The notes under the pieces were generated by a model. It saw only the letters and a list, made by a program, of their open reading frames with translations. It made no database searches and was not told the DNA's origin. DNA of 39,770 nt from Paenibacillus sp. cl123 (GTDB lineage Bacteria > Bacillota > Bacilli > Paenibacillales > NBRC-103111), in the NCBI RefSeq assembly GCF_900101595.1, contig NZ_FMYY01000036.1, positions 1 to 39,770 of the forward strand, in the 5' to 3' direction. Shown here piece by piece: positions 24,646 to 31,972 of the stretch. Position 1 is the first letter of the stretch. Each line of letters starts with the position of its first letter. Position numbers and translations under genes: made by a program.

Positions 24646-25674
24646 TCAGCCTTCCACGCTCAGCGGATTGCCTTCGAAGGATTTGTACACCAGCTGGCGC
24701 AGCTGCTTGATCAGCTCATGAGGCACCGCCTCCAGCCGGTTGCGGCTTACGTCCAGACACTTCAGCCGCTGAAGCCGGACCAGCTCGGACGGCAGCCTTC
24801 TGAGGCCCGTAGCGTTGATGTTCAAGCTCTCCAGCCTGGTCAGCTGGCCGATCTCGGGCGGCAGCTCCTGCAGAGCCACATCCCGGATGGCGATCATCGG
24901 CTTCCCCGGCTCCGGGCGGTCATAGCTGCAGCAGCCGATCGTAAGCCTGACCAATCGGGACAAGCGCCCGATTTCCGGCGGGATAGCTTCCAGATCGGCC
25001 GTGTACACGGTCAGCTCTTCCAGTTGATGCAGATCGAAGAGACTGGCGGGCAGCCGGCGAATGTCCTGCTCGAAAATTTCCAGCGACTTCAGCGTAGAGA
25101 TGCTGCCCAGTGCCTCGGGCACCTCTTGCAGCCTGTAGCCGCTTAAGCAAAGCCGGTCGGCGCCATGATGGCGGGCGTCGGCCAAGTACGCGTCCAGCCC
25201 GGCGTTAAATGTCCCGCGCAGAAAAACGCCCTGCAGCTCATCGCGCAGCCGCAGCGCCTCCTCCTCGCTGATGCGAAGAGAGGCCATCCGCTCATGGGCG
25301 ATGTTGACCAGCAAGTCGCGTTCCGCTTCATCCCAGAACCCGAGATCCTCGGGAAGCTTCGGATGCTGCCAGTCGAAAAGGCTTTCGGCGGCGGACTTCA
25401 GCAGCTCTCCAGCCTCAGGACAGCACCTGTACACGTAGATCGTATCTTCGTAGGTATAGCCGATCGCATTTTGCCCCATGACGACGCCGCTTTCATAGGT
25501 GCGGAGCAGGTAAGGCTTCAGCTTATGCAGCAGCCTGCCCGCCTCCGTCCCTCTCAGGAGCTGCTGCCGCTCCGCCAGCACAAACATCGAGGCCCGGGCC
25601 ATCGCATAGTCGATCAGCCGATGATAGGCTTCCCCGCTCGGATTATTGTCGATTCGCAGCATCGTTTCGTTCAT
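24646..25674 (-). CDS. Leucine-rich-repeat protein
   Basis: A 342-residue soluble protein. The N-terminal 200 residues are helical and acidic, of unrecognised type. The C-terminal part (about 205-335) has roughly five LRRs of the form LPxxLxxLxxLxxLxI (RRLPASLFDLHQLEELTV, EAIPPEIGRLSRLVRLTI, QELPPEIGQLTRLESLNI, RRLPSELVRLQRLKCLDV). There is no signal peptide. The ATG at 25674 overlaps the TGA of the P-loop gene upstream, so the two are coupled. Probably a protein-binding scaffold; partner unknown. Confidence 0.8.
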   Translation of the reverse strand: MNETMLRIDNNPSGEAYHRLIDYAMARASMFVLAERQQLLRGTEAGRLLHKLKPYLLRTYESGVVMGQNAIGYTYEDTIYVYRCCPEAGELLKSAAESLFDWQHPKLPEDLGFWDEAERDLLVNIAHERMASLRISEEEALRLRDELQGVFLRGTFNAGLDAYLADARHHGADRLCLSGYRLQEVPEALGSISTLKSLEIFEQDIRRLPASLFDLHQLEELTVYTADLEAIPPEIGRLSRLVRLTIGCCSYDRPEPGKPMIAIRDVALQELPPEIGQLTRLESLNINATGLRRLPSELVRLQRLKCLDVSRNRLEAVPHELIKQLRQLVYKSFEGNPLSVEG

Positions 25675-26276
25675 TTCATTCCTCCCAGCCACCTGATATG
25701 CCCGATCTGTGTGCGAAGCCGGTCCCACAGCTTCCTTGCCCCGCTCCTGTTATCCGGAGTCAGCATGATGCCCAACTCCGCGGCTATTGCCTCCGCGGTC
25801 TGCCGCACCGACCAATGCTCCGTGTCCAGCCTGCGCTCGAACGCTTCATCGGCAAGTCCCGTCAGACAGCGGTCGATCTGCTGCGCCGCCCATGATCCCG
25901 AGCCTTCTCCCCGGCTTCGCAGCCTGCGCAGCAGCGCCGCCCGCGAGGCGCACAGCGCAAAGTGGCGCACCTCCATCCCGTCCCGGCGCAGGCGGCCGAC
26001 GATCTCGTCGAAGATGGCCGGATCGACGACGGTCATCGGAACGATCACGGCTCCCGGATATTCCCGGTTCAGGTAAGCGAGCATCGCATAGTTGATCTCC
26101 CGCCACATCGGATACAGCTGGAAGTCATCCTTGGCGATCTGGCGCGGAATTTGCCGGCGGATGAAGTATCCCGCCTCTTCCGGATCATAGACGACCGAAC
26201 CGGGCATTCTCCGGTGCAGCTCATAGGCGGTCTGCGTTTTCCCCGCTCCGAAGGCTCCATTTATCCAGATGATCAT
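25671..26276 (-). CDS. TmrB-like P-loop ATPase/kinase
   Basis: A 201-residue protein starting MIIWINGAFGAGKTQTAYEL, a Walker A loop at the very N-terminus as in TmrB (tunicamycin resistance) and related small nucleotide-dependent proteins. Next come VVYDPEEAGYFIRRQIP and AVIVPMTVVDPAIFDEIVGR, then a helical region rich in Arg (RAALLRRLRSRGEG) that could form the lid. GGGGGAGGA lies upstream of the ATG at 26276; an open frame extending to 26726 has no start support. It is coupled to the LRR gene. The function could be phosphorylation of, or tolerance to, a small molecule, but this is uncertain. Confidence 0.75.
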   Translation of the reverse strand: MIIWINGAFGAGKTQTAYELHRRMPGSVVYDPEEAGYFIRRQIPRQIAKDDFQLYPMWREINYAMLAYLNREYPGAVIVPMTVVDPAIFDEIVGRLRRDGMEVRHFALCASRAALLRRLRSRGEGSGSWAAQQIDRCLTGLADEAFERRLDTEHWSVRQTAEAIAAELGIMLTPDNRSGARKLWDRLRTQIGHIRWLGGMK

Positions 26277-26392
26277 AAGGCTCCTCCCCCGATCCCTAGA
26301 AAACTCGCAGCGGACATCCTTATCTAGCCCTGCCCGCTTGATCTTTAGCTCAAGTATAACCAACATCCCGGCCGCTTCGCCAGTGTTCTCTT

Positions 26393-27226
26393 CTAGAGCA
26401 CCAGGAAAGCATAGATCACAGCCGCCAGTGTCAGGCGGTATATCGCGAACGGAACAAGCTTGATCCGATGGACCAGCTTCAGGAAGAAGCGGATCGAGAA
26501 CAGCGCCACGACGAAAGCACTGATAAATCCGATAGCCATAAACGGAATAACATCCGCCGTAATAAAGCTCCAATGCTTCAGCAGAGAGAAGCAGCTGACG
26601 CCCGCCATGATCGGCACCGCCATAATAAAGGTGAAGTCGGCGGCGGCGCGATGTCCCATGCCGAGCAGCACCCCTCCCGAGATCGTCGACCCGGAACGGG
26701 AGAAGCCCGGCCACATCGCCAGGCATTGGAAGGCGCCTACCAGAATGGCCTGCTTATGCGTGATCTGGTCGACGGTCTCTACCTTGGGCTGGCGCGGACG
26801 AAACCGGTCCGCGGCAAGCATCAGCACGGCTCCGAGCGCAAGTCCGACGACAACCGTTTCGGCGGAGAACAGGTAGCGATCGACCCAGTCGTTCAGCAGC
26901 AAATACATCACGCCCGCCGGCAGCAGCCCGACCGCGATATGGGTCAGCTTTAACCGCCGTTCGCCCGCCTTCCCGGCTTCCCTCCCCTTCAGCCCCAGCA
27001 GGCTCAGAAATCTGTCCCGCATCAGCACGACGACCGCCAGCACCGAGCCGAGCTGAATGACGATCTTGAACGTCACGGCCACCTCGGGTGAAAACATATC
27101 GGAGGTCCGCAGCCAAAAATCATCGACTATAATCATATGTCCGGTTGAGGACACAGGCACAAATTCCGTAAGTCCTTCTACAATCCCCAGTATAAGAGCT
27201 GCCAGCCATTCCATCATATTCAACAC
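26393..27226 (-). CDS. uppP: Undecaprenyl-diphosphatase UppP (BacA)
   Basis: A 277-residue membrane protein with the two UppP signatures: EGLTEFVPVSSTGHMIIV near the start and WPGFSRSGSTISGG in the middle. Several hydrophobic helices follow. It removes a phosphate from undecaprenyl diphosphate to recycle the lipid carrier of cell-wall synthesis, and extra copies raise bacitracin tolerance. The start is GTG 27226 after GGGAGAG; ATGs 9-12 bases further in are alternatives. It lies directly downstream of an ABC transporter and two-component system in the same orientation, which suggests an envelope-antibiotic response set. Confidence 0.92.
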   Translation of the reverse strand: MLNMMEWLAALILGIVEGLTEFVPVSSTGHMIIVDDFWLRTSDMFSPEVAVTFKIVIQLGSVLAVVVLMRDRFLSLLGLKGREAGKAGERRLKLTHIAVGLLPAGVMYLLLNDWVDRYLFSAETVVVGLALGAVLMLAADRFRPRQPKVETVDQITHKQAILVGAFQCLAMWPGFSRSGSTISGGVLLGMGHRAAADFTFIMAVPIMAGVSCFSLLKHWSFITADVIPFMAIGFISAFVVALFSIRFFLKLVHRIKLVPFAIYRLTLAAVIYAFLVL

Positions 27227-27278
27227 CCGTCACTCTCCCTTAATGTCTAGACGCGTCCTACCGCCCGCCGCCCGGTCT

Positions 27279-28022
27279 CTATTGAATATCCATCCTTCTG
27301 AAATAAACGACCGTCGCCGCCAGTCCCGCCGCCGAAGCCGCCAGCACCGCCAGGACGGAATAAAGCAGCGGGTACTCCGGCACCGCGCTCCCGCTCGCGA
27401 TCACATGAACCGCCGACCAGGGAAACAGCGCCTTGTATTCCCTGTTGACAAGGGCTACATTGGCCATCGTCAGCACAGCCGTGAAAATAATCGTCGGCAC
27501 ATAGCTTCTGAACAGGAAGGTGACCAGCATCGTCGGGGTGGACAGCAGAAACAGCAGGAAGCCCCCCAATACGTACTGCCGCAGCGCCTCTCCGAGCACT
27601 GCCGCTTGCAGCCCCTTCACCTGCAGGATCAGGCCGAAGACGAGCGTAAGCAGCCATGCGGTCAGCGTCAGCGCCATAATCCACAGCAGCAGCAGCACGA
27701 GCTTGCTCACGATCATACCGGTTCGGGACACCGGGATCGTCAGCAGATGCTTCAGCGTGTCCTCCGCGAACTCCCGGTTAAACAAATAGGCCGTAATGAC
27801 CCCGTAGAGCAGCGTGCCGATCAGCAGCAGCACATACAGGTTGGTCTCGGAGAACAGCTCGCTGAACAAAACTAACTCATCCGGCCGCTTGGCCTTCAAG
27901 TCCAGATAGCCGATAAAGACCATCGCGGGAGCCGCCGCAGCGCCGGCCAGACTGACCGTGAACATTTTCGCCCGTTTCAGCTTCAGCAGCTCCGTATACA
28001 AGAGATCAACCAATCGTCCCAC
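27279..28022 (-). CDS. ABC-2 type transporter permease
   Basis: A 247-residue protein with about six hydrophobic helices (e.g. VLLLIGTLLYGVITAYLFN, LVLLLLWIMALTLTAWLL, LFLLSTPTMLVTFLF). It fits the ABC-2 permease form found with BcrA-type ATPases. Its GTG start overlaps the end of the ATPase gene by 17 bases, so they form one transporter. Likely cargo is a peptide antibiotic or lipid. Confidence 0.85.
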   Translation of the reverse strand: MGRLVDLLYTELLKLKRAKMFTVSLAGAAAAPAMVFIGYLDLKAKRPDELVLFSELFSETNLYVLLLIGTLLYGVITAYLFNREFAEDTLKHLLTIPVSRTGMIVSKLVLLLLWIMALTLTAWLLTLVFGLILQVKGLQAAVLGEALRQYVLGGFLLFLLSTPTMLVTFLFRSYVPTIIFTAVLTMANVALVNREYKALFPWSAVHVIASGSAVPEYPLLYSVLAVLAASAAGLAATVVYFRRMDIQ

Positions 28023-28926
28023 CGCCTATCAATCTGACAAAATAATCCTCCAGCTTATCTTCGCTGAGCGCGATTCCCGTGACCTCGACGCCGTGCTCGA
28101 CCAGCTGCCTGTTCAGCTCGCCCCGCATGCCGAGATGCGAGTAGATCCGAATCCTGCCTTCGCTGTACACCTCATAGTCCCGGATACCGAAATGCTTCTC
28201 CAGCAGCATGGCGGCCCGGCTGTCCGAGGAGACGTGGAACTCCGCATATTTGCGGTTGCGGCTCCTCAGCTCCTCCAGCGAAATTTCCTCCAGCAGCTTG
28301 CCCTGATGAATAATGCCGATCTGATCGGCCAGCTGCTCGACCTCGGAGAGAATATGGGTGGAGATCAGAATCGTCATCCGCCGTTCCTCGGCCAAGGATC
28401 TGATCATCCGCCGGATTTCTTTAATCCCGATCGGGTCCAGCCCGTTCGTCGGCTCGTCCAGCAGCAGCAGCTCAGGCTGATGCACGATCGCACGGGCGAT
28501 TCCCAGCCGCTGCTTCATGCCGAGCGAATATTGGCCTACCTGCTTCGTCGTCTCCCCGTGAAGACCTACGGTCTCCAGCGCCTCCTCGATGGCCGTCCGC
28601 TTGGGCAGACCCATCAGCCGGGCATGAATCGTCAGATTTTCCCTCGCCGTCAGGTTCTCGTAGAACCCCGAATATTCGACGATCGAGCCTATTCGGCTCA
28701 AAATGTCCCGCTGTTTCGCATAGAGGCTTTCGCCAAATATCTCGATCTGTCCCGTAGTAGGACGGATCAGACCGAGCAGCATGCGGATCGTCGTTGTTTT
28801 GCCTGCGCCGTTCTGTCCGAGAAACCCGTAAATCTGTCCCGGCTGCACCGTCATATGCAGATTGTCTACCGCTTTCTGGTCCCCATACCGCTTGGTCAGC
28901 CCGGTTGTCCTGATGACCGCGCTCAT
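28006..28926 (-). CDS. ABC transporter ATPase, BcrA-like
   Basis: A 306-residue ATPase: Walker A GQNGAGKTTTIRMLLGL, a Q-loop region near GSIVEYSGFYENLT, signature YSLGMKQRLGIARAI, Walker B LLLLDEPTNGLDP and switch ISTHILSEVEQ, followed by a C-terminal extension of about 90 residues as in bacitracin/lantibiotic ATPases (BcrA type). GGAGG lies 7-8 bases before the ATG. It is paired with the overlapping permease and sits downstream of a two-component system. A protective role against cell-wall antibiotics is inferred from family and context. Confidence 0.9.
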   Translation of the reverse strand: MSAVIRTTGLTKRYGDQKAVDNLHMTVQPGQIYGFLGQNGAGKTTTIRMLLGLIRPTTGQIEIFGESLYAKQRDILSRIGSIVEYSGFYENLTARENLTIHARLMGLPKRTAIEEALETVGLHGETTKQVGQYSLGMKQRLGIARAIVHQPELLLLDEPTNGLDPIGIKEIRRMIRSLAEERRMTILISTHILSEVEQLADQIGIIHQGKLLEEISLEELRSRNRKYAEFHVSSDSRAAMLLEKHFGIRDYEVYSEGRIRIYSHLGMRGELNRQLVEHGVEVTGIALSEDKLEDYFVRLIGGGTIG

Positions 28927-29010
28927 CGTATCGCCTCCCGTTCCTGCATGAACGAAATCGGACCCTCTTCGCTCTTATTGACAGTATAAACACCCGGGGT
29001 TACACCGCTC

Positions 29011-30069
29011 TTAACGAAATCTTACATGTTTCTTAACTTCGTTCTCAGGCGCTGAAGCCGGCAGGCTGAAGCCGAAAGCCGTCCTCACCCCCGGCTCGCT
29101 CTCCGCCCATACGCGCCCTCCTTGCTTTTCTACCAGAGCCTTGACGATCGCCAGTCCCAGTCCGCTGCCTCCGTACGGAGAGCCGCCGGGCCGCCCCACG
29201 CGGTACATCCGCTGGAATACATGGGGCAGCTCGTCCTCTCCTATGCCCGCCCCGCGGTCCCATACCGTCACCTCGTAGGCGCGTCCCTCGTCCGCCGGCT
29301 TCAGCTCGATGCCGAGCAAATGTCCTTCATGGCCATACTGCACCGCGTTCTTGAGCAAATTGGACAAGATCCGCTGCACCGCGATCCGGTCCGCGACAGC
29401 CTCGCATACCTGCTCCGGTATGCTGGCCTGCAGCTCGATCTGCCGGGCCTGCAGCTCCGGCAGCCAGGCGATGGCCGCTTCTCTGGCCGCCTCGGCGAGA
29501 TCCAGCGTCTCGGGACGGAGAGTCAGCTCGTCGGCGTCCAGCTTGGCCAGCTGGAACAAGTCCTCAATCAAATCCTTCAGCGAAGCGGCCTTGCGCGTAA
29601 TAATGTCCAGATACTCCCGCCTCTCTTCAGGCGAAGCGGCCAGGTCATCCTTCAATGCATCCACATAGCCGATCATCGACGTAAGCGGCGTCCGGATGTC
29701 GTGAGAGATGGCCGACAACAGCTGTCTGCGGGCAGCCTCCGACCGTATGCTCCTTGCCTGGACCTCCGCCAGTTGTTCGATCAGCGCATTGACCGCGAAG
29801 GCCGCCTCCCGGACCGCGGGCTCGTCCTTCACCAGAACACGCGCATTCAGATTGCCTGCCCCGGCGCGGCGCAGCTGGGCCGTCATCTGCTCCAGCCTCC
29901 GGATCAGGCGCAGCCTCTCCGCCAGCAGCAGACCGGTGCCCAGCAGGAGCATCGCCCAGAGCGTCCCACGGACCACGCCCGGAGGCTGATGGTACAGCTC
30001 CAGCACGATCAGCGCTCCCGCCACAAGAGCCTGCATCGTCAGGAGCAAAGCCGTCCGGTCACGCTTCAT
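29011..30069 (-). CDS. Sensor histidine kinase with short sensor loop
   Basis: A 352-residue kinase from ATG 30069 (AGGTGA precedes; GTG 30078 is an alternative). Two transmembrane helices near the N-terminus (ALLLTMQALVAGALIVLEL and WAMLLLGTGLLLA) are separated by only about 10 residues, so it probably senses within the membrane or through a partner transporter. A HAMP-like linker follows, then the H-box LLSAISHDIRTPLTS with the phospho-His, N-box ILSNLLKNAVQYG, G1 WDRGAGIGEDELPHVFQR and G2 GGSGLGLAIVKALVEKQGG. It overlaps the response-regulator gene by 11 bases. Confidence 0.9.
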   Translation of the reverse strand: MKRDRTALLLTMQALVAGALIVLELYHQPPGVVRGTLWAMLLLGTGLLLAERLRLIRRLEQMTAQLRRAGAGNLNARVLVKDEPAVREAAFAVNALIEQLAEVQARSIRSEAARRQLLSAISHDIRTPLTSMIGYVDALKDDLAASPEERREYLDIITRKAASLKDLIEDLFQLAKLDADELTLRPETLDLAEAAREAAIAWLPELQARQIELQASIPEQVCEAVADRIAVQRILSNLLKNAVQYGHEGHLLGIELKPADEGRAYEVTVWDRGAGIGEDELPHVFQRMYRVGRPGGSPYGGSGLGLAIVKALVEKQGGRVWAESEPGVRTAFGFSLPASAPENEVKKHVRFR

Positions 30070-30790
30070 CCCGCTCACCTGCGAACCGGTACCCGATCCC
30101 CCATACCGTCTGAATCAGCTTGGGCTCCGAGGGATTATCCTCGATCTTGGTCCGCAGTCTGCGGATATGGACCATAACCGTGTTGTCGTCATCGAGATAA
30201 TCGTTGCTCCATACTTGGCGGAACAGTTGCGTCTTCGTAAATACCTGCTGCGGATGCGAGGCGAACAGCTTCAACAGCTCAAATTCCTTGGCCGTCAAGT
30301 CTATCGGCGCCCCCTGCTTCCGCACCCTCATCTGCTTCAGATCGATCTCCAGCTCCTTGAATACGATCAGCTCCCGCTGCCGGTCTGCCGTCCCGCCCGT
30401 GCCCTCCGTGCCGCTGCCCAGCACCAGAAACCGTCTCAGCTGCGCCTTGATCCGCGCGACAAGCTCGTGAACGCTGAACGGCTTGGTTATATAATCATCC
30501 GCTCCTACGCCGAGGCCGACGATTTTGTCAATCTCCTGGTCTTTGGCGGTAAGCATCAAAATCGGAAGATTGCTGGTCATGCGCATCCGGCGGCATACCT
30601 CCATACCGTCCACCTTGGGCATCATCAGGTCCAGGAGAACGAGGTTGTACGTATTTTGCCCGAACAGCCTGAGGGCTTCTTCCCCGTCCGCCGCCGTGTC
30701 GACCCGGTATGCTTCCCGTTCCAGATACAGCTTGAGCAGCTCTCTTATTTCCTTCTCATCATCGGCAACCAGCACCCGTATCCCGTCCAT
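30059..30790 (-). CDS. OmpR-family response regulator
   Basis: A 243-residue regulator. The receiver domain contains the acidic pair in VLVADDEKE, phospho-acceptor Asp54 in VLLDLMMPKVDG and Lys in LTAKDQEIDK. The C-terminal winged helix is ELIVFKELEID...LTAKEFELLKLFASHPQQVF, ending VWGIGYRFAGE. GGGGGAG precedes the ATG. It is the first gene of the leftward set regulator, kinase, ATPase, permease and uppP, and most likely turns on the downstream transporter genes. No target repeat was found upstream. Confidence 0.92.
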   Translation of the reverse strand: MDGIRVLVADDEKEIRELLKLYLEREAYRVDTAADGEEALRLFGQNTYNLVLLDLMMPKVDGMEVCRRMRMTSNLPILMLTAKDQEIDKIVGLGVGADDYITKPFSVHELVARIKAQLRRFLVLGSGTEGTGGTADRQRELIVFKELEIDLKQMRVRKQGAPIDLTAKEFELLKLFASHPQQVFTKTQLFRQVWSNDYLDDDNTVMVHIRRLRTKIEDNPSEPKLIQTVWGIGYRFAGERDEA

Positions 30791-30982
30791 AAGCTCCCCC
30801 GCTTCTTCGTTCTGCTCCGTACGCCGTTCTCAGGCTATGCAAATCAATGTCAGTCTTCCCAGTAGCTAAAGTACCCCAGAAGCAGCCTGTCTGTAAAGCC
30901 GCGGGGCCTCTTCAGTCTCCTATGTCTGCGCTCGCCCATTGCTTTTCTTGCGTTCTTCCTTGTGTTTCTTTCTCTCCAACGC

Positions 30983-31010
30983 AAAAAAGGACATCGCTGC
31001 CGCGACATCC
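30983..31010 (-). terminator. Rho-independent terminator
   Basis: On the minus strand, GGATGTCGC-GGCA-GCGATGTCC (9-bp stem with two G-T pairs) is followed by six T. It lies just after the small leftward gene at 31028-31243, so it separates that gene from the response-regulator operon. Confidence 0.7.
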
Positions 31011-31027
31011 CGATTCGCCGTTATAGC

Positions 31028-31243
31028 TTAATAACCTCTCTCGTACTTGCGTTCGCTCCCCGACGAGCTTTTCGTGCGTTCCTTATGTTTCTCGTCCTGC
31101 TGACTGATCTTCTGATCCTCCAGCGGGATAGGGTCCACGGTCCGCTCGCTTTCATACAGATCGAACAGACTTGGCTGATCGGTCGGAATTTGCTCGGGAT
31201 TTTCCCTGCGTCCGACATTGTCCACTTGTTTAGGCTTTTCCAC
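31028..31243 (-). CDS. Small hydrophilic protein of unknown function
   Basis: A 71-residue charged protein (MEKPKQVDNVGRRENPEQ at the start, SSSGSERKYERGY at the end) with no membrane segment and no recognised domain. The start is GTG 31243, chosen because GGAGG lies 10 bases upstream; an overlapping frame from ATG 31254 gives a less convincing protein. It is followed immediately by a terminator, so it is a single-gene unit. Confidence 0.6.
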   Translation of the reverse strand: MEKPKQVDNVGRRENPEQIPTDQPSLFDLYESERTVDPIPLEDQKISQQDEKHKERTKSSSGSERKYERGY

Positions 31244-31341
31244 TGAGCATGCACCTCCAGGTAAGGTTCCTACTCTCTTCTTACCTGTTTCGGCAGCTTG
31301 TCAAACAAAGACTACGGCCAGCGGTTCCGCAGACGCCTGAT

Positions 31342-31806
31342 TCATCCCCGCTTCAAACGCTCTGCCGCCGCCTTGAGATTTTTGTTGCGATGCACCAGAA
31401 AAGCCCTCATATAGCTGCGCAGCACCAGCCTCTCGGCCAGCCAGCCAACGACTCCGAACGGGGCCGACAGCTCCAGCGTATCGGTCATGATCGTCTTATT
31501 CCCGTCCGCCTCGAAGACGTGGGTATGCGTCAAGCTTCGGAACGCTCCGCTCACCATCTCATCGACAAACCGGTACGGAGCCTCGTATTCCGTAATCCGG
31601 GCCGTCAGCCTTTGGCGGATCAGGAAATGGGTCGCTTCGAACGTTACCACCCCGCCGCTTTGGACTAGTCCGTTCGCAGGACTCTCGACGATCCGCTCCC
31701 GCGTATGAGGCCATACCGTCTCGGTATGAAGACGCAGGTCGCAAGCCAGCTCGAAGCATAACCCGACCGGAGCTTCGATCTCGGTGACCGTTTGAATGAC
31801 AAGGAT
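31342..31806 (-). CDS. SRPBCC-fold ligand-binding protein without a canonical start codon
   Basis: The coherent frame runs from 31806 to the stop at 31342, about 154 residues, the normal size for SRPBCC/polyketide-cyclase-like proteins. It opens ILVIQTVTEIEAPVGLCF, a typical first strand, continues with HTETVWPHTRERIVES and GGVVTFEATHFLIRQRL, and ends with a long C-terminal helix (AERLVLRSYMRAFLVHRNKN). An in-frame TAA lies 30-36 bases before the first family residue, and no ATG, GTG or TTG occurs between. AAGGGGGAG lies 6 bases before an ATC codon at 31806, so initiation at ATC (or the ATT three codons on) is possible. Otherwise only a fragment from GTG 31650 would be made. The ligand is unknown. 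Confidence 0.7.
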   Translation of the reverse strand: MLVIQTVTEIEAPVGLCFELACDLRLHTETVWPHTRERIVESPANGLVQSGGVVTFEATHFLIRQRLTARITEYEAPYRFVDEMVSGAFRSLTHTHVFEADGNKTIMTDTLELSAPFGVVGWLAERLVLRSYMRAFLVHRNKNLKAAAERLKRG

Positions 31807-31914
31807 GGCGTGCTCCCCCTTTCCTGCTTCCTTCTGTTATGTCGCCGTACTAGAGACCCGAGCCGGTCGCCTGCCGGAAGGATGACCTTCAGCTTCAGCA
31901 GATCTCTTAGGCGC

Positions 31915-31958
31915 TAAAAAAACAGCTTCTGCAGCCTAACGTGCTCTGCAAAAGCTGT
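31915..31958 (-). terminator. Terminator of the first SLH gene
   Basis: On the minus strand, ACAGCTTTTGCAG pairs with CTGCAGAAGCTGT (one mismatch pair) and is followed by seven T. It lies 15 bases after the stop of the SLH-protein gene. Confidence 0.8.
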
Positions 31959-31972
31959 CTTCTGAGCGAGAT

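Noticed and set aside
25671..26726. 351-codon version of the TmrB-like protein
   Set aside because: The extra N-terminal 150 codons overlap the 3' part of uppP, are antisense-like in composition and lack a ribosome site; the Walker A start at 26276 is well supported.
27057..27875. Plus-strand 272-codon frame
   Set aside because: Antisense to uppP and the ABC permease, low complexity (Gln, Arg), no ribosome site.
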